From Woeseia sp034521225 (GTDB lineage Bacteria; Pseudomonadota; Gammaproteobacteria; Steroidobacterales; Woeseiaceae), in the NCBI GenBank assembly GCA_034521225.1, contig JAXHMR010000023.1, positions 1 through 64,000 of the forward strand: a stretch of DNA of 64,000 bases, in the 5' to 3' direction. The translations under genes and the position numbers were made by a program. The notes beneath the pieces are model-generated. The model worked only from the letters and a program-made list of their open reading frames with translations, was not told the origin of the DNA and did no database searches. This document shows positions 36,945 to 47,175 of this stretch, piece by piece; positions within the stretch are counted from its first letter, which is position 1; every line of letters starts with the position of its first letter.

Positions 36945-38439
36945 TCAGTGCCAGTCCGCATTTGTGGACTCGACCTTGAACAAAAGGTAGTCGCGCAGCC
37001 GGTTCGCATCATCGAACCCGAGGTATGGGAGTCGAACAGTACCAGCTGCCAGATAGATCAGGACGGTCGCATAGCCTCGTCTCTTCTGGAATATGGATTG
37101 AGAGACAGTCACGCGCTGGACCTTTCGGCTGAGAAAGGCGTCGAGACCGAACCCGATCAATCCTCGGCGGCGAATCAGTGCGTTGTCGGTCAGGTAAAAG
37201 CCAAGACGCGACCAGTAGCGGCGAACGACAATGTAGACCAGGACGGGCCATAGCAATGCGGCCGTTGCGAATACTCCAAAGCCCTTCAGCATCGGCACGG
37301 CCAAAGGAACCAGCGGGAGCAGGCCGAAAAGAACGACTCGCGAGCGTATGAACTGGCGGTTAACGCGAATGAAGCGGCCGTCCGCAGGGTTCATGCTGAC
37401 GTCACGTCCCTCCGGCTGCAGAATTTCTCGCGTCAGCCAATCTCCGCATTCCTCATCCACTATTGGAATGACAATGCTGTTGCTTTCTTTTTTGTTACTG
37501 GCGCTGCTGATCTGCCGTGCCGTTAGCCGGTACCGCTTGAACAGGCGCAGGACAATGTTCTGGGTCATGCGAACGCGCTGAACCTTGTTAACGCTCATCG
37601 AAGCCTGGTGCCGGGTCAGCAAGCCGCCGACCGTTTGCAAACGTCTGCCATCGAGAGTCACGCGGAAATCGTGTAAACGCAGGAAAGCGGCGACGACAGA
37701 GCCGCTTGCCAGCACCACAGCGACCACAAGAATCGTCAGCATCACCAACAGTCCGCCGCCAGCACCGAGCGATTGAAGTCGATCTACACCTGATTCGGCA
37801 GCATTGTTTATCAAGCGCTCCAGGCGGTCGCCGCCCTGCCCGAAAATTGGGCCGAGGGCGGCCAGAAGCAGCAGCGCACGGCCATCAGCGAGGCCGGCGC
37901 GGACCACGTCAGCGAAGCTCAGCCGCAGTAGCGTATCGGGCTGCTCCGGTCGTTCCTCATCAGCGTTCGCAGTACCATCAATGCGTGACTGGAGTTCGTA
38001 CGCATAAGCCTCCTTGATTGCAGGGAGCACACCTTCATCGGACGATGATCCTGCCGTGTCAAGCCTGATGTTTACCAGGCCGAGCCATCTGGCAAAGATA
38101 TTCTGCTCCTGCGCCGACACCCTGAATGCGTTGGAATTTAATGTCGAGCTGCTTTTTCCTGAATATGCCATCACGTATCAGGATGGAATCTTCTGTTACC
38201 TGATACCGAAAGAACAGGTATCTAAGAATCGAAAGAATGACGATGAGTGCTGCACCAACAATCAGCGCAACACCGATACGGACAATTGGTGAACCTTCGA
38301 TGGCAATGAACAGTGCCACGAGAGGCGCAAGCGACTGCGTGATATTCTTTGCGACACCTTTCAGCAGCCGGCCGAGAAAAAACAGCACCGCGAGTGGCGA
38401 TGTGCGGCGCCACTCGGAGGAACTAGCGACTGCCTTCAT
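36945..38439 (-). CDS. YdbT-like membrane protein with bacterial PH domains, one frame break
   Basis: About 497 residues in two frames joined near 38090. The first frame carries two membrane helices (FFLGRLLKGVAKNITQSLAPLVALFIAIEG, VALIVGAALIVILSILRYLFF) and the start of the first PH domain (YQVTEDSILIRDGIFRKKQLDIKFQRIQGV). The second frame continues AQEQNIFARWLGLVNIRLDTAGS through two more PH repeats (VTLDGRRLQTVGGLLTRHQ, LTDNALIRRRGLIGFGLDAF). This is the repeated bPH_2 (DUF304) architecture of YdbT. Length is one over a multiple of three. It overlaps the YdbS-like gene by 17 bases, the standard pair. Confidence 0.8.
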
Positions 38440-38935
38440 CGATACGGTTCAGTAAGAATCCGCGAACGTGCTCGGCAATATCCATGTCCATACCGTCGAT
38501 GTTCAGATCACCCTTCGATCCACCTGCAGTGAAGAGCTTCAGTGTCGACGTACCGTAATGTCGGTCGAGTGGACCTCGCGACGTCTCGACATGCTGGATT
38601 CGATCAAAGGGGATTGCCGTGATCGTGTTTACCAAAACGCCGCTTTTATAGGCTATGTCATGTTTGCGGAGCGTGTAGCCGCGCCGCGGAACGGAGATGA
38701 ACGGCCAGACAAGTACCATCGCCGCAATAATTACAAACACGGGAATCTGAACCCGCAGCGGGCCAAGCGTGATGACCTCGCCTAAATGGACAGCAAGGGC
38801 AACCGCGGCGATGATCCCGAGGGTTATCGACGCCTTGACCAGCATCTGCTTCCTGAGCGATGGATGCATGGGCGCCCACTCGACGCTTGACAGCGCCGGG
38901 AAGTCACCCTGGTCTATTTCCGGATTATCAAACAT
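38423..38935 (-). CDS. YdbS-like PH domain membrane protein
   Basis: 170 residues. Two hydrophobic helices (ASITLGIIAAVALAVHLGEVITLG, IPVFVIIAAMVLVWPFI) precede a bacterial PH domain (RRGYTLRKHDIAYKSGVLVNTITAIPFDRIQHVETSRGPLDR). It is the upstream partner of the YdbT-like gene. In Bacillus these proteins have been linked to tolerance of bacteriocins; no role is known in gammaproteobacteria. Confidence 0.85.
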   Translation of the reverse strand: MFDNPEIDQGDFPALSSVEWAPMHPSLRKQMLVKASITLGIIAAVALAVHLGEVITLGPLRVQIPVFVIIAAMVLVWPFISVPRRGYTLRKHDIAYKSGVLVNTITAIPFDRIQHVETSRGPLDRHYGTSTLKLFTAGGSKGDLNIDGMDMDIAEHVRGFLLNRIDEGSR

Positions 38936-39006
38936 CCCGGATCGATGGTAGCCATCGCAGGCATGATAGACAAAGAAAGTAGTTTCACGTCAGGCACCGG
39001 GTCCCG

Positions 39007-40594
39007 CTACTGGTTACTGACCAACTTGCATTGCACCACATCGCGCACGTTCGCCGGATCGAAGGGTTTGTCGAGACGCTCATTCCCGACTCGGTCCAGA
39101 AATGCCTGGGCTTCAGACGTGAACGCGCCACCGGAGATGAACACCACGCGCCCGGCAAGGTGCGGAAACTGCCGCGTCAGCTCAGCAAAGAGTTCCATGC
39201 CCGACATCTCCGGCATCATGAGATCCGAGAAAATGACATCGAAGTGCTTGCCGGAGGCGAGAAGTTCGAGCCCCTCTCTGGCAGTCGTCACCGCAGTGAC
39301 CTCATGGTCGCGCAGAACACGACGAAAAATGAGCCCGATAGCAGGTTCATCATCAACTACTAGTACGGTAGCGCAAGCGAGATCTTCTTTCGGCGGGCTC
39401 GACGAGGCCGCGACCTCTTCCTGAATGGTCGCCGCTGCCGGCAGCACCACCCGAAACGTTGTCCCACGCCCCACTTTGCTATCAACCGCAATCTCCCCGC
39501 CCATGCCAGTAATGATGGTATGGCAAATGGAAAGGCCGAGGCCTGTGCCGACACCTACTGGTTTCGTCGTGAAGAACGGGTCGAAAATGCGTTCGACCAC
39601 GTCGGCAGGAATCCCGGCTCCCGTATCTGAAACCTGGATCACGGCTCTGCCTTGCGCGTCAGTCGACGTAACGAGGCGTATCTCGTGTGCAGCCGTATCG
39701 CCTTCAGGTAATGCCTGCGCGGCGTTGATGAGGAGATTGATGAATACCTGCCCAAGGCGAGCTTCGTCCGCCTCGACGCGCGGGATATCGCCGTAGTCTT
39801 TGACGAGCCGCGCCTTATGGCGGATCTCGTTGAAGGTCATGTTAACGGACAGCTCCAGGAGCGGTATTACTTCGATGATGGCAAGCTGTTCTTCCTCGGC
39901 CCGGGAGAATGCTTTTAGCCCTCGAATGATCTTGCGAATCCGCTCAGCTCCCGCCTGAGCGTCAGTGATCATCTCCTTTAATTCATCGTGGGCCGAAGGT
40001 GACGGGGACTCCAGTATTTCGCAGCTCCTCTAGCGCCAGAGTCAGGTTTGTGGTCACGAAAGCGAGCGGATTGTTAATCTCGTGTGCAACGCCCGCGGCC
40101 AACGTCCCAACGGAAGCCATACGATCGGCGAAGATGAGCTGCCGCTGCAGGTTCCCCTGGAGCTCCTTGGCCTCAGCGAGCCGTTGCTCGTCACGCTTTT
40201 GCTCGGTGACGTCGCGCGCTACTGCATAGACGAGCCCCCTTGCGTTATCGGCAACGGATCGCCACTCAAACCATCGAAACGTGCCGTCTTTGCACAGGTA
40301 TCGGTTGGTGAGGGGACCCATTGACGCGCCCGATCGCAAGCGCTTGCGGCCGGAGAGCGTCATCTCCCGGTCTTCGGGGTGTACGAACTCTACGGAAGGC
40401 TTCGCCATCAACTCGTCGATACTCCACCCCAGGGTCCGTGTCCACGAAGGACTGAGCCGCTTGAAATAGCCGTCCAGCCCGGCCACACAAACATTATCGA
40501 GAGACATCTCGAAGAAGTCGTCAACGCCAAAAAGCCCCTCGGAAGGAGAGTCAGCAAATTGCAGGTGATTTGGCTTGGGGTTCAGGGAAGTCAT
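39007..40594 (-). CDS. Hybrid histidine kinase: PAS, HisKA, HATPase, receiver; one frame break
   Basis: About 529 residues. The PAS domain (VCVAGLDGYFKRLSPSWTRTLGW) is followed by the phosphoacceptor His in GVAHEINNPL. The frame breaks at CGA TGA near 39986 and continues ELKEMITDAQAGAERIRKIIRG. The ATPase boxes are present (VFINLLINAAQAL, DTGAGIPADVVERIFDPFFTTKP, GTGLGLSIC). The C-terminal receiver has VDDEPAI and the phosphoacceptor Asp in VIFSDLMMPEMSG. There is no membrane segment, so it is a soluble sensor. No separate response regulator is adjacent. Confidence 0.85.
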
Positions 40595-40673
40595 GCCATC
40601 CAGTCTACTTACGATTCCGTCCGTGGCACGACCGATCAGTACTCATTCCTGCACTGTGCCGCCAACGGCGTCC

Positions 40674-41330
40674 CTACTTCGGGTCGGCCGGCGCGTTTGC
40701 GGCGAACGTCTCCAACTGGGCGGCAAGCGCCTTCTGGAATGCGGGTCGCGCCTCACAGCGTTGCCGGTAGGTATCCAGCACCGGCATGCTCACGATAAGG
40801 TCCGTGTGTCGCGGAATGCGCAGTACGGCGGTCATCAGCAGATCGGCGACGGAGAAGCTGCCTTCGAGGTAGTCGCGGCCCTCAAGGTACGCCACCAGCG
40901 CTTCGAGTCTTCTGGTGGCCGCTTCGAGTGCACCGGGACGCCGCAGCTTCGCCCACTCCTGGTCGGAGTAAAAGAGATCGATCTGCATCAGGTTCATGAT
41001 CATCGGCTCGATCGAGTTCAAGGCAGCGAACAGCCAAGCGGTAATGCGAGCCTGCGCGTGTGCGTCAGGCGGCATAAGTGCCTCCGAACGGCCGGCGATA
41101 TGGTGAACAATGGCACCTGATTCGAACAGCGTCAGCCCGTCTTCTTCGAATACGGGTACCTGCCCGAACGGTTGCTTGGCGCGGTATTCCTTCGAGCCCT
41201 TGTCTTCGTGTCCGATCAGGCGCACTTCGTAGGGCAGGCCCGCCTCCTCGAGTGCCCAGCGTACGCGCAGGTCGCGCACCAGCCCCTGCGCAAAAGGCGG
41301 CACCCATTTAAAAGCTGTGATTGTGATCAT
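40674..41330 (-). CDS. Glutathione S-transferase family protein
   Basis: 218 residues. The thioredoxin-like N-terminal domain has the cis-Pro FGQVPVFEEDGLTLFESGAIVHHIA, with Glu-Ser binding gamma-glutamyl. The C-terminal all-helical domain has the N-capping box YLEGSFSVADLLM. It starts 50 bases from the divergent lipocalin gene, so the two share a promoter region. Substrate unknown. Confidence 0.9.
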   Translation of the reverse strand: MITITAFKWVPPFAQGLVRDLRVRWALEEAGLPYEVRLIGHEDKGSKEYRAKQPFGQVPVFEEDGLTLFESGAIVHHIAGRSEALMPPDAHAQARITAWLFAALNSIEPMIMNLMQIDLFYSDQEWAKLRRPGALEAATRRLEALVAYLEGRDYLEGSFSVADLLMTAVLRIPRHTDLIVSMPVLDTYRQRCEARPAFQKALAAQLETFAANAPADPK

Positions 41331-41380
41331 GGCTGCTTTTCCGTCACACTCGATTCACTTGATAACGCGAGGACTCGAGC

Positions 41381-41914
41381 ATGGCACGCAAATTCCGTTT
41401 TCGGCAACTACTGCCGCTCTCGTTTTGCGCCCTGTCAGGCGGCTGTACCGGCATGCCCGATGGCATCACGCCCATCACCGGGTTTGAGCTCGACCGCTAC
41501 CTCGGCACCTGGTACGAAGTGGCGCGGCTCGACCACCGTTTCGAACGCGGCCTGTCCCAGGTCACGGCAAGTTACAGCGTGCGAGAAGAGGGCGGCGTGC
41601 AGGTCGTCAACCGCGGTTTCAATGCCGCGAAGGGCGAGTGGAACGAAGCCGAGGGTAAGGCATTTTTTGTTGACGAACCCGATGTCGGACGCCTGAAGGT
41701 ATCCTTCTTCGGGCCTTTTTACGGCGCCTACAACATCATCGAGCTGGATAAGGACGACTACCAGTACTCAATGATTACCGGCCCAAATCGCTCCTACCTG
41801 TGGATTCTGGCGCGGCAGCCCGAACTCGATCCCAAAACGCTGGAGCGACTGATCGCCAAAGCATCCGAACTCGGATTCGCGACGGACGAACTGATTTTTG
41901 TGGAGCACGATTAG
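41381..41914 (+). CDS. blc: Outer-membrane lipocalin
   Basis: 177 residues. The lipobox is ALSGGC-TGM. The lipocalin motif 1 is DRYLGTWYEVARLDHRFERG; motif 2 is near YNIIELDKDDYQYSMITGPNRSYLWILAR, as in E. coli Blc. The C-terminal helix is DPKTLERLIAKASELGF. It binds lysophospholipids or other lipids at the outer membrane. The gene is intact. Confidence 0.9.
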   Translation: MARKFRFRQLLPLSFCALSGGCTGMPDGITPITGFELDRYLGTWYEVARLDHRFERGLSQVTASYSVREEGGVQVVNRGFNAAKGEWNEAEGKAFFVDEPDVGRLKVSFFGPFYGAYNIIELDKDDYQYSMITGPNRSYLWILARQPELDPKTLERLIAKASELGFATDELIFVEHD

Positions 41915-42068
41915 CGACATCACCACTCGGTCGACTGCAACTGATCGCAGTTCAAAGCCGCTTTCGGCATCAGGCCCTGCCCCTCGCCCGGAGGCCACCG
42001 ATCAGCCAGGCACCCGGCAGTCAAATCGGCTAGCATTCGGTGACGCAGGGATTATCGGGGTTACCGGC

Positions 42069-43145
42069 ATGCAAAAATCCGTGGCAGCCACGTGCTTCGT
42101 GGCATTTCTTTTGGCTGCGTGCCTGGTGGCTCGCGCCGACAGCTTCGTGCTGAATACGATCGACGTGGCGGCCGGCGAGGCCGCGTCCGGCTGGCTTGAG
42201 GTGCCAGCTGGCAATGACGGCGAAGCCCGTATTCCGGTCTCGGTGCTGCACGGCGTCGCGGCCGGGCCGGTGCTGGCGCTGGTTGCCGGTACTCATGGCT
42301 ATGAATACCCGCCGATCACGGCGCTGCAGCGTATCCGGCAGACGCTGGATCCCGTCCGCCTGAGCGGCACGCTGATCCTGGTTCACATTGCCAACCCGCC
42401 ATCCTTTTTCGGCCGCACGGTCTACAACAGCCCTGCGGACGGCAAGAACCTCAACCGCGTCTTTCCCGGCCGTCGTGACGGCACACTGAGCGAGCGCATC
42501 GCCTTTACGATCACGCAGCAGGTGATCGACCGCGCCGACTACGTCATCGACATGCACGCTGGTGACGGCAACGAGGCGCTGCGTCCCTACGTGTACATGC
42601 CGGTGACAGGCAACCGCGAACTGGACGAGGCGGCCAGGGGTCTGGCGATTGCTTTCGGCATCGACCACATCGTCATAGACGAGGCGCCCCTCCGTGATCC
42701 GGCGGACTCCCTGTACGTCGACCAGACGGCTCTGACCCGGGGAAAGCCGGCCATCACGACGGAAACGGGTCAGCTCGGCTCGAACGACGAACACTGGGTG
42801 GCCATGGCGGAGTCAGGCGCGCTGAACGTCATGCGGCGACTTGGCATGCTGGAGGGAGAGCCTCGTGAGAATACAGGCGTCGTATGGCTTTCGGACTACC
42901 AGGTGGTTACGAGCCCGGACACCGGCGTATTCCGCCCGCTGGTCAGGGACGGCTACGCGGTTGCCGAAGGCGGGCTGCTTGGCGGGCTGCACGACGTTTT
43001 CGGTCGGGAGATCGCCGAGATTCGCGCACCATTCGCCGGCGTCGTAAACTATGTGGTTGCAACACCACCGGTCAGCAAGGGCGAACCCCTCGCCATGGTG
43101 AGCCGCCTCGCAAGAGCAGCGGCCTCGGTGAGCGAACCGGATTGA
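42069..43145 (+). CDS. Exported M14-family succinylglutamate desuccinylase/aspartoacylase-like hydrolase
   Basis: 358 residues from ATG 42069, a start that gives a clean signal peptide (VAATCFVAFLLAACLVARA-DSF). Zinc and catalytic residues of the AstE/AspA group are visible: GTHGYEYPPI (His, Glu), IDMHAGDGNE (His) and TTETGQLGSND (catalytic Glu). Most relatives are cytoplasmic; this one is exported and probably deacylates or hydrolyses an amide in the periplasm. The Cys at LLAAC followed by LVARA also allows a lipoprotein reading. Confidence 0.8.
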   Translation: MQKSVAATCFVAFLLAACLVARADSFVLNTIDVAAGEAASGWLEVPAGNDGEARIPVSVLHGVAAGPVLALVAGTHGYEYPPITALQRIRQTLDPVRLSGTLILVHIANPPSFFGRTVYNSPADGKNLNRVFPGRRDGTLSERIAFTITQQVIDRADYVIDMHAGDGNEALRPYVYMPVTGNRELDEAARGLAIAFGIDHIVIDEAPLRDPADSLYVDQTALTRGKPAITTETGQLGSNDEHWVAMAESGALNVMRRLGMLEGEPRENTGVVWLSDYQVVTSPDTGVFRPLVRDGYAVAEGGLLGGLHDVFGREIAEIRAPFAGVVNYVVATPPVSKGEPLAMVSRLARAAASVSEPD

Positions 43146-43251
43146 CTCGGCGCCGTACGCTTCCGAGGCAGGCCACACAGACACGTAGAGATGAACGGTA
43201 CGCGCGTGGCGATCTGGAAGTCGCGACTTATCGCATACTGGCGTGGCCACG

Positions 43252-44536
43252 TCACTGTTGTCGCCTGGAGTACAGCCGCATTAGCGGCGTGACTGTTATG
43301 CCGTGCAGCAGAATGGACAGGGTAACCGCGATAAGCACAACAGACACCAACGTGACAGCGAGCGGCGTCTCGAGCCCATGTTGAATCGCGTACATGAGAT
43401 AGTACAACGAGCCTATACCACGTACCCCGAACCAGCCGATCGTCGCCTTCGTCGCAAACGTTCCCTCACTGCCGATCAGGCCAAGTAAAACGCTGATGGG
43501 GCGAATCACGAAGATGAGGACAACGGCCACCGCAACGTAGCCAACCTGCCAGGAATCAGCAAACAGCATGCCGCCCAGGAGGATCAGCAAAACGACTTCG
43601 CCCAGCCGCTCGAGTTGCTCCACGAACCCCAAGGTAACGTTCCCCATGTGGGTGCCGCTCTCGCTGCTGTCCGAACCGGAGTGATTTTCGTCAACGGGTT
43701 CTTTCGGCTTTTCGGCGATCACGCCGAATCGCATTTCCGTCCGGTGGAACACGAATCCCGGCGGCGAAGACTGCCAGGAACCCGTAGCCAAGCAGAAGGA
43801 TACTCAGCCCGTAGGAGAGCGCGATCAATCCCAGGCCGAGGAAATCCTCGGTGAATTCGCTGTAGATGCCGCGCGCAACGAGACGACGCGTCACCCAGGC
43901 GGTGCCTGCCCCAAGTGCCGCGCCGACGCCAAGCCCGCTGGCACTGGCCCACAACACATCGACCAGCCACCAACGGCTGAAATGATCCCCGACTTCGTGT
44001 ATTCCCAATAAGCCGAGGCCAAGCATCACCATGGGAAACGCGGTCCCATCGTTCAGTCCCGCTTCGCCGGTAAGTGCAAACCGCAGCCGATCGTCATCGC
44101 CGCTATCGCGGATCTGCACGTCAGTGGCGAGGACGGGGTCGGTGGGAGCCAGGATCGCTCCAAGCAAAACGGCGGCACCGAGTGGCAGATCCAGCAGCAC
44201 AACGCCGACCAGCGCGGTTAGTCCCACCGTCGTTACCATCGACACCGTTGCCAGGCGGAAGGGCACCCACCAGATGCGTGCACCCATCGGCGCTGCAAGC
44301 TTGAGCCCCGCGGCAAACAGGGAAACGATCACCGCCACCTCGGTGATGATCTCCAGCAGTGCGGAGTGTTCGACCGGATTAAAGTGAAACAGGTTGGCAA
44401 AGCTGGGCCCGAGCACCACCCCAACGCCCAGGTATACGATCGCCGTTGACAAAGGCAGGCTCTTGATGCGCGCAGCCGTCAGCGCCATGAACAGCAGTAC
44501 CGCGCCAATGATCAGGAACCACGTTGCGTTCGACAT
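43252..44536 (-). CDS. CPA1-type sodium:proton antiporter, one frame break
   Basis: About 427 residues in two frames joined near 43740. The N-terminal part has the NhaP/CPA1 signatures LGAILAPTDPVLATDVQ (TDP motif) and LTGEAGLNDGTAFP (ND motif). The C-terminal frame continues from FRTEMRFGVIAE to GTFATKATIGWFGVRGIGSLYYL, the last conserved helix. Length is one over a multiple of three. It starts six bases after the stop of the FAD oxidase gene and thus ends the cfa/oxidase/antiporter operon. Confidence 0.85.
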
Positions 44537-44542
44537 AGACTT

Positions 44543-45892
44543 CTACCCGCTCTTTACCGCTTTTTCATAGAGTCCGGGAAAACGCCCGTGCGGATCGCAA
44601 TAACTTTTGAGCGATTCATAGACCACCTGATCATATTCCGACCAGAAGGTCGATTCATCGTAAGTGCTTCGTGAATACAGGCTCTTCTTGCCACCATGTC
44701 GGGCGACCAATTCCTCGACCAGCGCGTTGTAATGGCCGTCTGGCTTGTTCGAACGGACCATGTCCCAGAAGCCGAAGTTGATGTAGGGCGTGTCCGTGCG
44801 CAGCTTGAACAGGGAGAAACGGCCGTCAGGCACTACGAACGGACAGATCCACACCGGGCGGATGCCGATATGGGCTTCGAAATCTGAAAGAAAGGCCACC
44901 GCATTGTCGAGCGGGATATCAACATCCTGGATGACCGACTCAGTACGCGGACGAAACCCTGAGATCCACTTCAGCGGGAAGTGGTGGCTGGCGCGCATGA
45001 TTTTCTGGTAGGTGATGCTCGACAGGCGCTTCTGCCCCAGCAACAGTCGCACCGGAGCAAGGTGCGCACCCACATTCCTGCTGCACCAGAACCAGTCGGT
45101 ATCCCAGCGCCAGAGATAGTCGTGCGTGGTCAGATAGTCCTCACCGCGTTCGCGCAGGCTCCGCCAGTACTGTCGCATCCAGGTGTAATCGCTCGCCTGC
45201 TGCTCCGGTGGAAGTGATTCGACGAAATGTGCCCGGCTCAGGACCAATTCATCCGGAGCGAAATATACGCCGTCGAGATAATCACAAGCGGGCTGTGCGC
45301 ATTCCTCGCCTATTGCCGCGACCAGTTGATCGGGATTATCGTAGCGAGTGTGTTCGATGCGAACGTAAGGAGTGACCGGGATCAACCCGACCCGGAGCCG
45401 TGTCGCGTAGCCCAGGCTGCCGTAGGAATTCGGGAACCCGTAAAAAAGTTCCGGGCGCAGTAAAGGTGAGCAGGTCAACACACGACCATCGGCGACCAGC
45501 ACGTCCAGCTCATGGACCGTATCGTGCACCAGGCCGTAGCGGAATGCGCTCGACTCGATACCTACACCGGTCATTGCACCCCCTGTCGTAATGCTCTTGA
45601 GCTCCGGCACGATGGCCGGCGCAAGACCATGCGGCAGGGTTGCATCGACCAGGTCGGCATAGGTCGTCATTCCTTCGACCTCGGCGAAGCGGGCCGCGGC
45701 ATCGATCTCGATTACGTGGTTCAGCGCGGCCACATCGAGCTCAGTGCGCCCGGCATCCTCGCGTGGACGAAAAAGGTTGCTGGTCGATTTGCGCAGACGT
45801 ACCGGTCCGGACGAATCGGCGAGCGCTCCGGCGAGCGCGTTAACTCGCGAGCGGTGCTCTGCCCATGTCCTGTCGCTCATCGGATCGCTCAT
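44543..45892 (-). CDS. FAD-binding oxidoreductase, TmsA/BfaA-like
   Basis: About 449 residues from ATG 45892, which overlaps the upstream methyltransferase stop by four bases. The FAD_binding_4 domain begins LRKSTSNLFRPREDAGRTELD, with the FAD-contacting strand IVPELKSITTGGAMTGVGIESSAFRYG. The C-terminal part resembles DHCR24-like flavin reductases. A CFA-synthase-like methyltransferase directly before an FAD_binding_4 protein is the layout of tmsB/tmsA (bfaB/bfaA), which make 10-methyl-branched fatty acids; the flavoprotein reduces the 10-methylene intermediate. Family is firm, pathway is inference. The gene is intact. Confidence 0.75.
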   Translation of the reverse strand: MSDPMSDRTWAEHRSRVNALAGALADSSGPVRLRKSTSNLFRPREDAGRTELDVAALNHVIEIDAAARFAEVEGMTTYADLVDATLPHGLAPAIVPELKSITTGGAMTGVGIESSAFRYGLVHDTVHELDVLVADGRVLTCSPLLRPELFYGFPNSYGSLGYATRLRVGLIPVTPYVRIEHTRYDNPDQLVAAIGEECAQPACDYLDGVYFAPDELVLSRAHFVESLPPEQQASDYTWMRQYWRSLRERGEDYLTTHDYLWRWDTDWFWCSRNVGAHLAPVRLLLGQKRLSSITYQKIMRASHHFPLKWISGFRPRTESVIQDVDIPLDNAVAFLSDFEAHIGIRPVWICPFVVPDGRFSLFKLRTDTPYINFGFWDMVRSNKPDGHYNALVEELVARHGGKKSLYSRSTYDESTFWSEYDQVVYESLKSYCDPHGRFPGLYEKAVKSG

Positions 45893-47018
45893 CGGACTGA
45901 CACATAGCGCGGCACATCGCCGTGGCTGAGTACGATTTGCCAGAGATTGAGACCGCGCGATCGAAATGCGCCAGCCGAACTGAGCAGGTAATAGCGCCAC
46001 ATCCGGTAGAAGCGCGCGTCCAGGTCTTCCTGTTCTTTCAGCTGCGGCCACGCGTCGACGAAGTTCGCCTCCCAGGCCATCAGCGTGCGGTCATAGTCAG
46101 GACCGAAATTATGCCAATCTTCAAGCACGAACAGATCCTCCTTGGCCCGCGTCAGCCACGCCTCGGAAGGAATCACGCCACCCGGGAAAATGTACCGGGT
46201 GATCCATGGATCGGCCACCGAGCGGCTCTTGTTGCCTCCAATGGTACGCACCAACGCCAGGCCACCGGTCTTCAGACGCGACCTGGCGAGCTTGAAGAAC
46301 CCGCGATAATCTTGGGTCCGACATGCTCCATCAGGCCGATGCTGACGACCCGATCGAATGATTCCTTCAGGCTGGCAGCCTCGCGGTAATCCTCATGCCG
46401 GATATCGACCGGCAGGCCTTCACAAAGCCTGCGCGCGTACTCGACCTGTTGGCGAGATATATTGTAGTTGACCACCTCGCAACCATGCTCGGCGGCCAGA
46501 TAGCGAGACAGCTCGCCGAAGCCTCCGCCAAGTTCGAGCACGCGCATGCCCGGCTCCAGGTGCAGCTTGCGGGCGATCAACGCCAGCTTGGCGCGCTGCG
46601 CCTGGTCGAGGGTCATCTCGTCACCTTCGGGGCCGTAATAGGCACAGGTATATTGCATCGTCGGCCCGAGCATGGCCTCGTAGAGCCGGTTCGAGATATC
46701 GTAGTGCCGCGTGGCAACTCTTTGCGATCGCCGTCGATTCTGATAATTGCCAACCCTGCTCAGCAGCACCTGCAAAAGCATCGACGACGTGCGGATCTGC
46801 CGATCAAATCGGATCCTGAGCACGCGCGTAAAGAACTCATCGAGTTGTTCAGCATCCCACCAGCCATCCATATAAGACTCGCCGGCACCGATGGTCCCTT
46901 CGGCGAGCACACGCTGGTACAGTCGCTCGTCGTGGACCTGGAGGTCCCAAGGACGCCCGCCGTTAATTTCGACATCGGCACTGCTCAGCAATTCTGCCAC
47001 TTTGTTCTTTGCTGACAC
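45889..47018 (-). CDS. Cyclopropane/methylene fatty acid synthase-like methyltransferase (TmsB/BfaB-like), one frame break
   Basis: About 376 residues from GTG 47018 with GAGGTGA upstream. The CFA signature strings are YMDGWWDAEQLDEFF, VATRHYDISNRLYEAML, MQYTCAYYGPEGDEMTLDQAQ, and SAM motif LELGGGFGELSRYLA. The frame changes near 46290 and continues VRTIGGNKSRSVADPWITRYIFPGGVIPSEA to WHNFGPDYDRTLMAWEANF. Net minus one base. It transfers a methyl or methylene group to unsaturated acyl chains of phospholipids. Together with the FAD oxidase it probably makes 10-methyl fatty acids rather than cyclopropanes. Confidence 0.8.
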
Positions 47019-47038
47019 GATTCACCTCAAAGCGGAGG

Positions 47039-47175
47039 TCATAATTCAGGGACGAGGCACTTACCCAGGTCAACCTCCCCGTGTTCTTCGTGGATGATAT
47101 CCATGCCCGGGCTCAGGCGCGACAGTGTGGTCTCACCCCGCTCCCAATCCTCCCACGCTTTTACCAACCTTCCGG
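47039..47175 (-). pseudogene. C-terminal fragment of a small conserved protein, cut by element copy 1
   Basis: Immediately upstream of the CFA-like gene an open frame ends at TGA 47041-47039. Its last 44 codons read GRLVKAWEDWERGETTLSRL ... IIHEEHGEVDLGKCLV. The string WExWERGExTxxR suggests the tail of a small conserved bacterial protein that I cannot name. Upstream it runs directly into the terminal repeat at 47175. No matching N-terminus is found on the far side of the element. Confidence 0.45.

Noticed and set aside
36611..37012. Possible gene upstream of the small exported protein
   Set aside because: It overlaps two coding regions, shows no motifs or start site, and has atypical composition.
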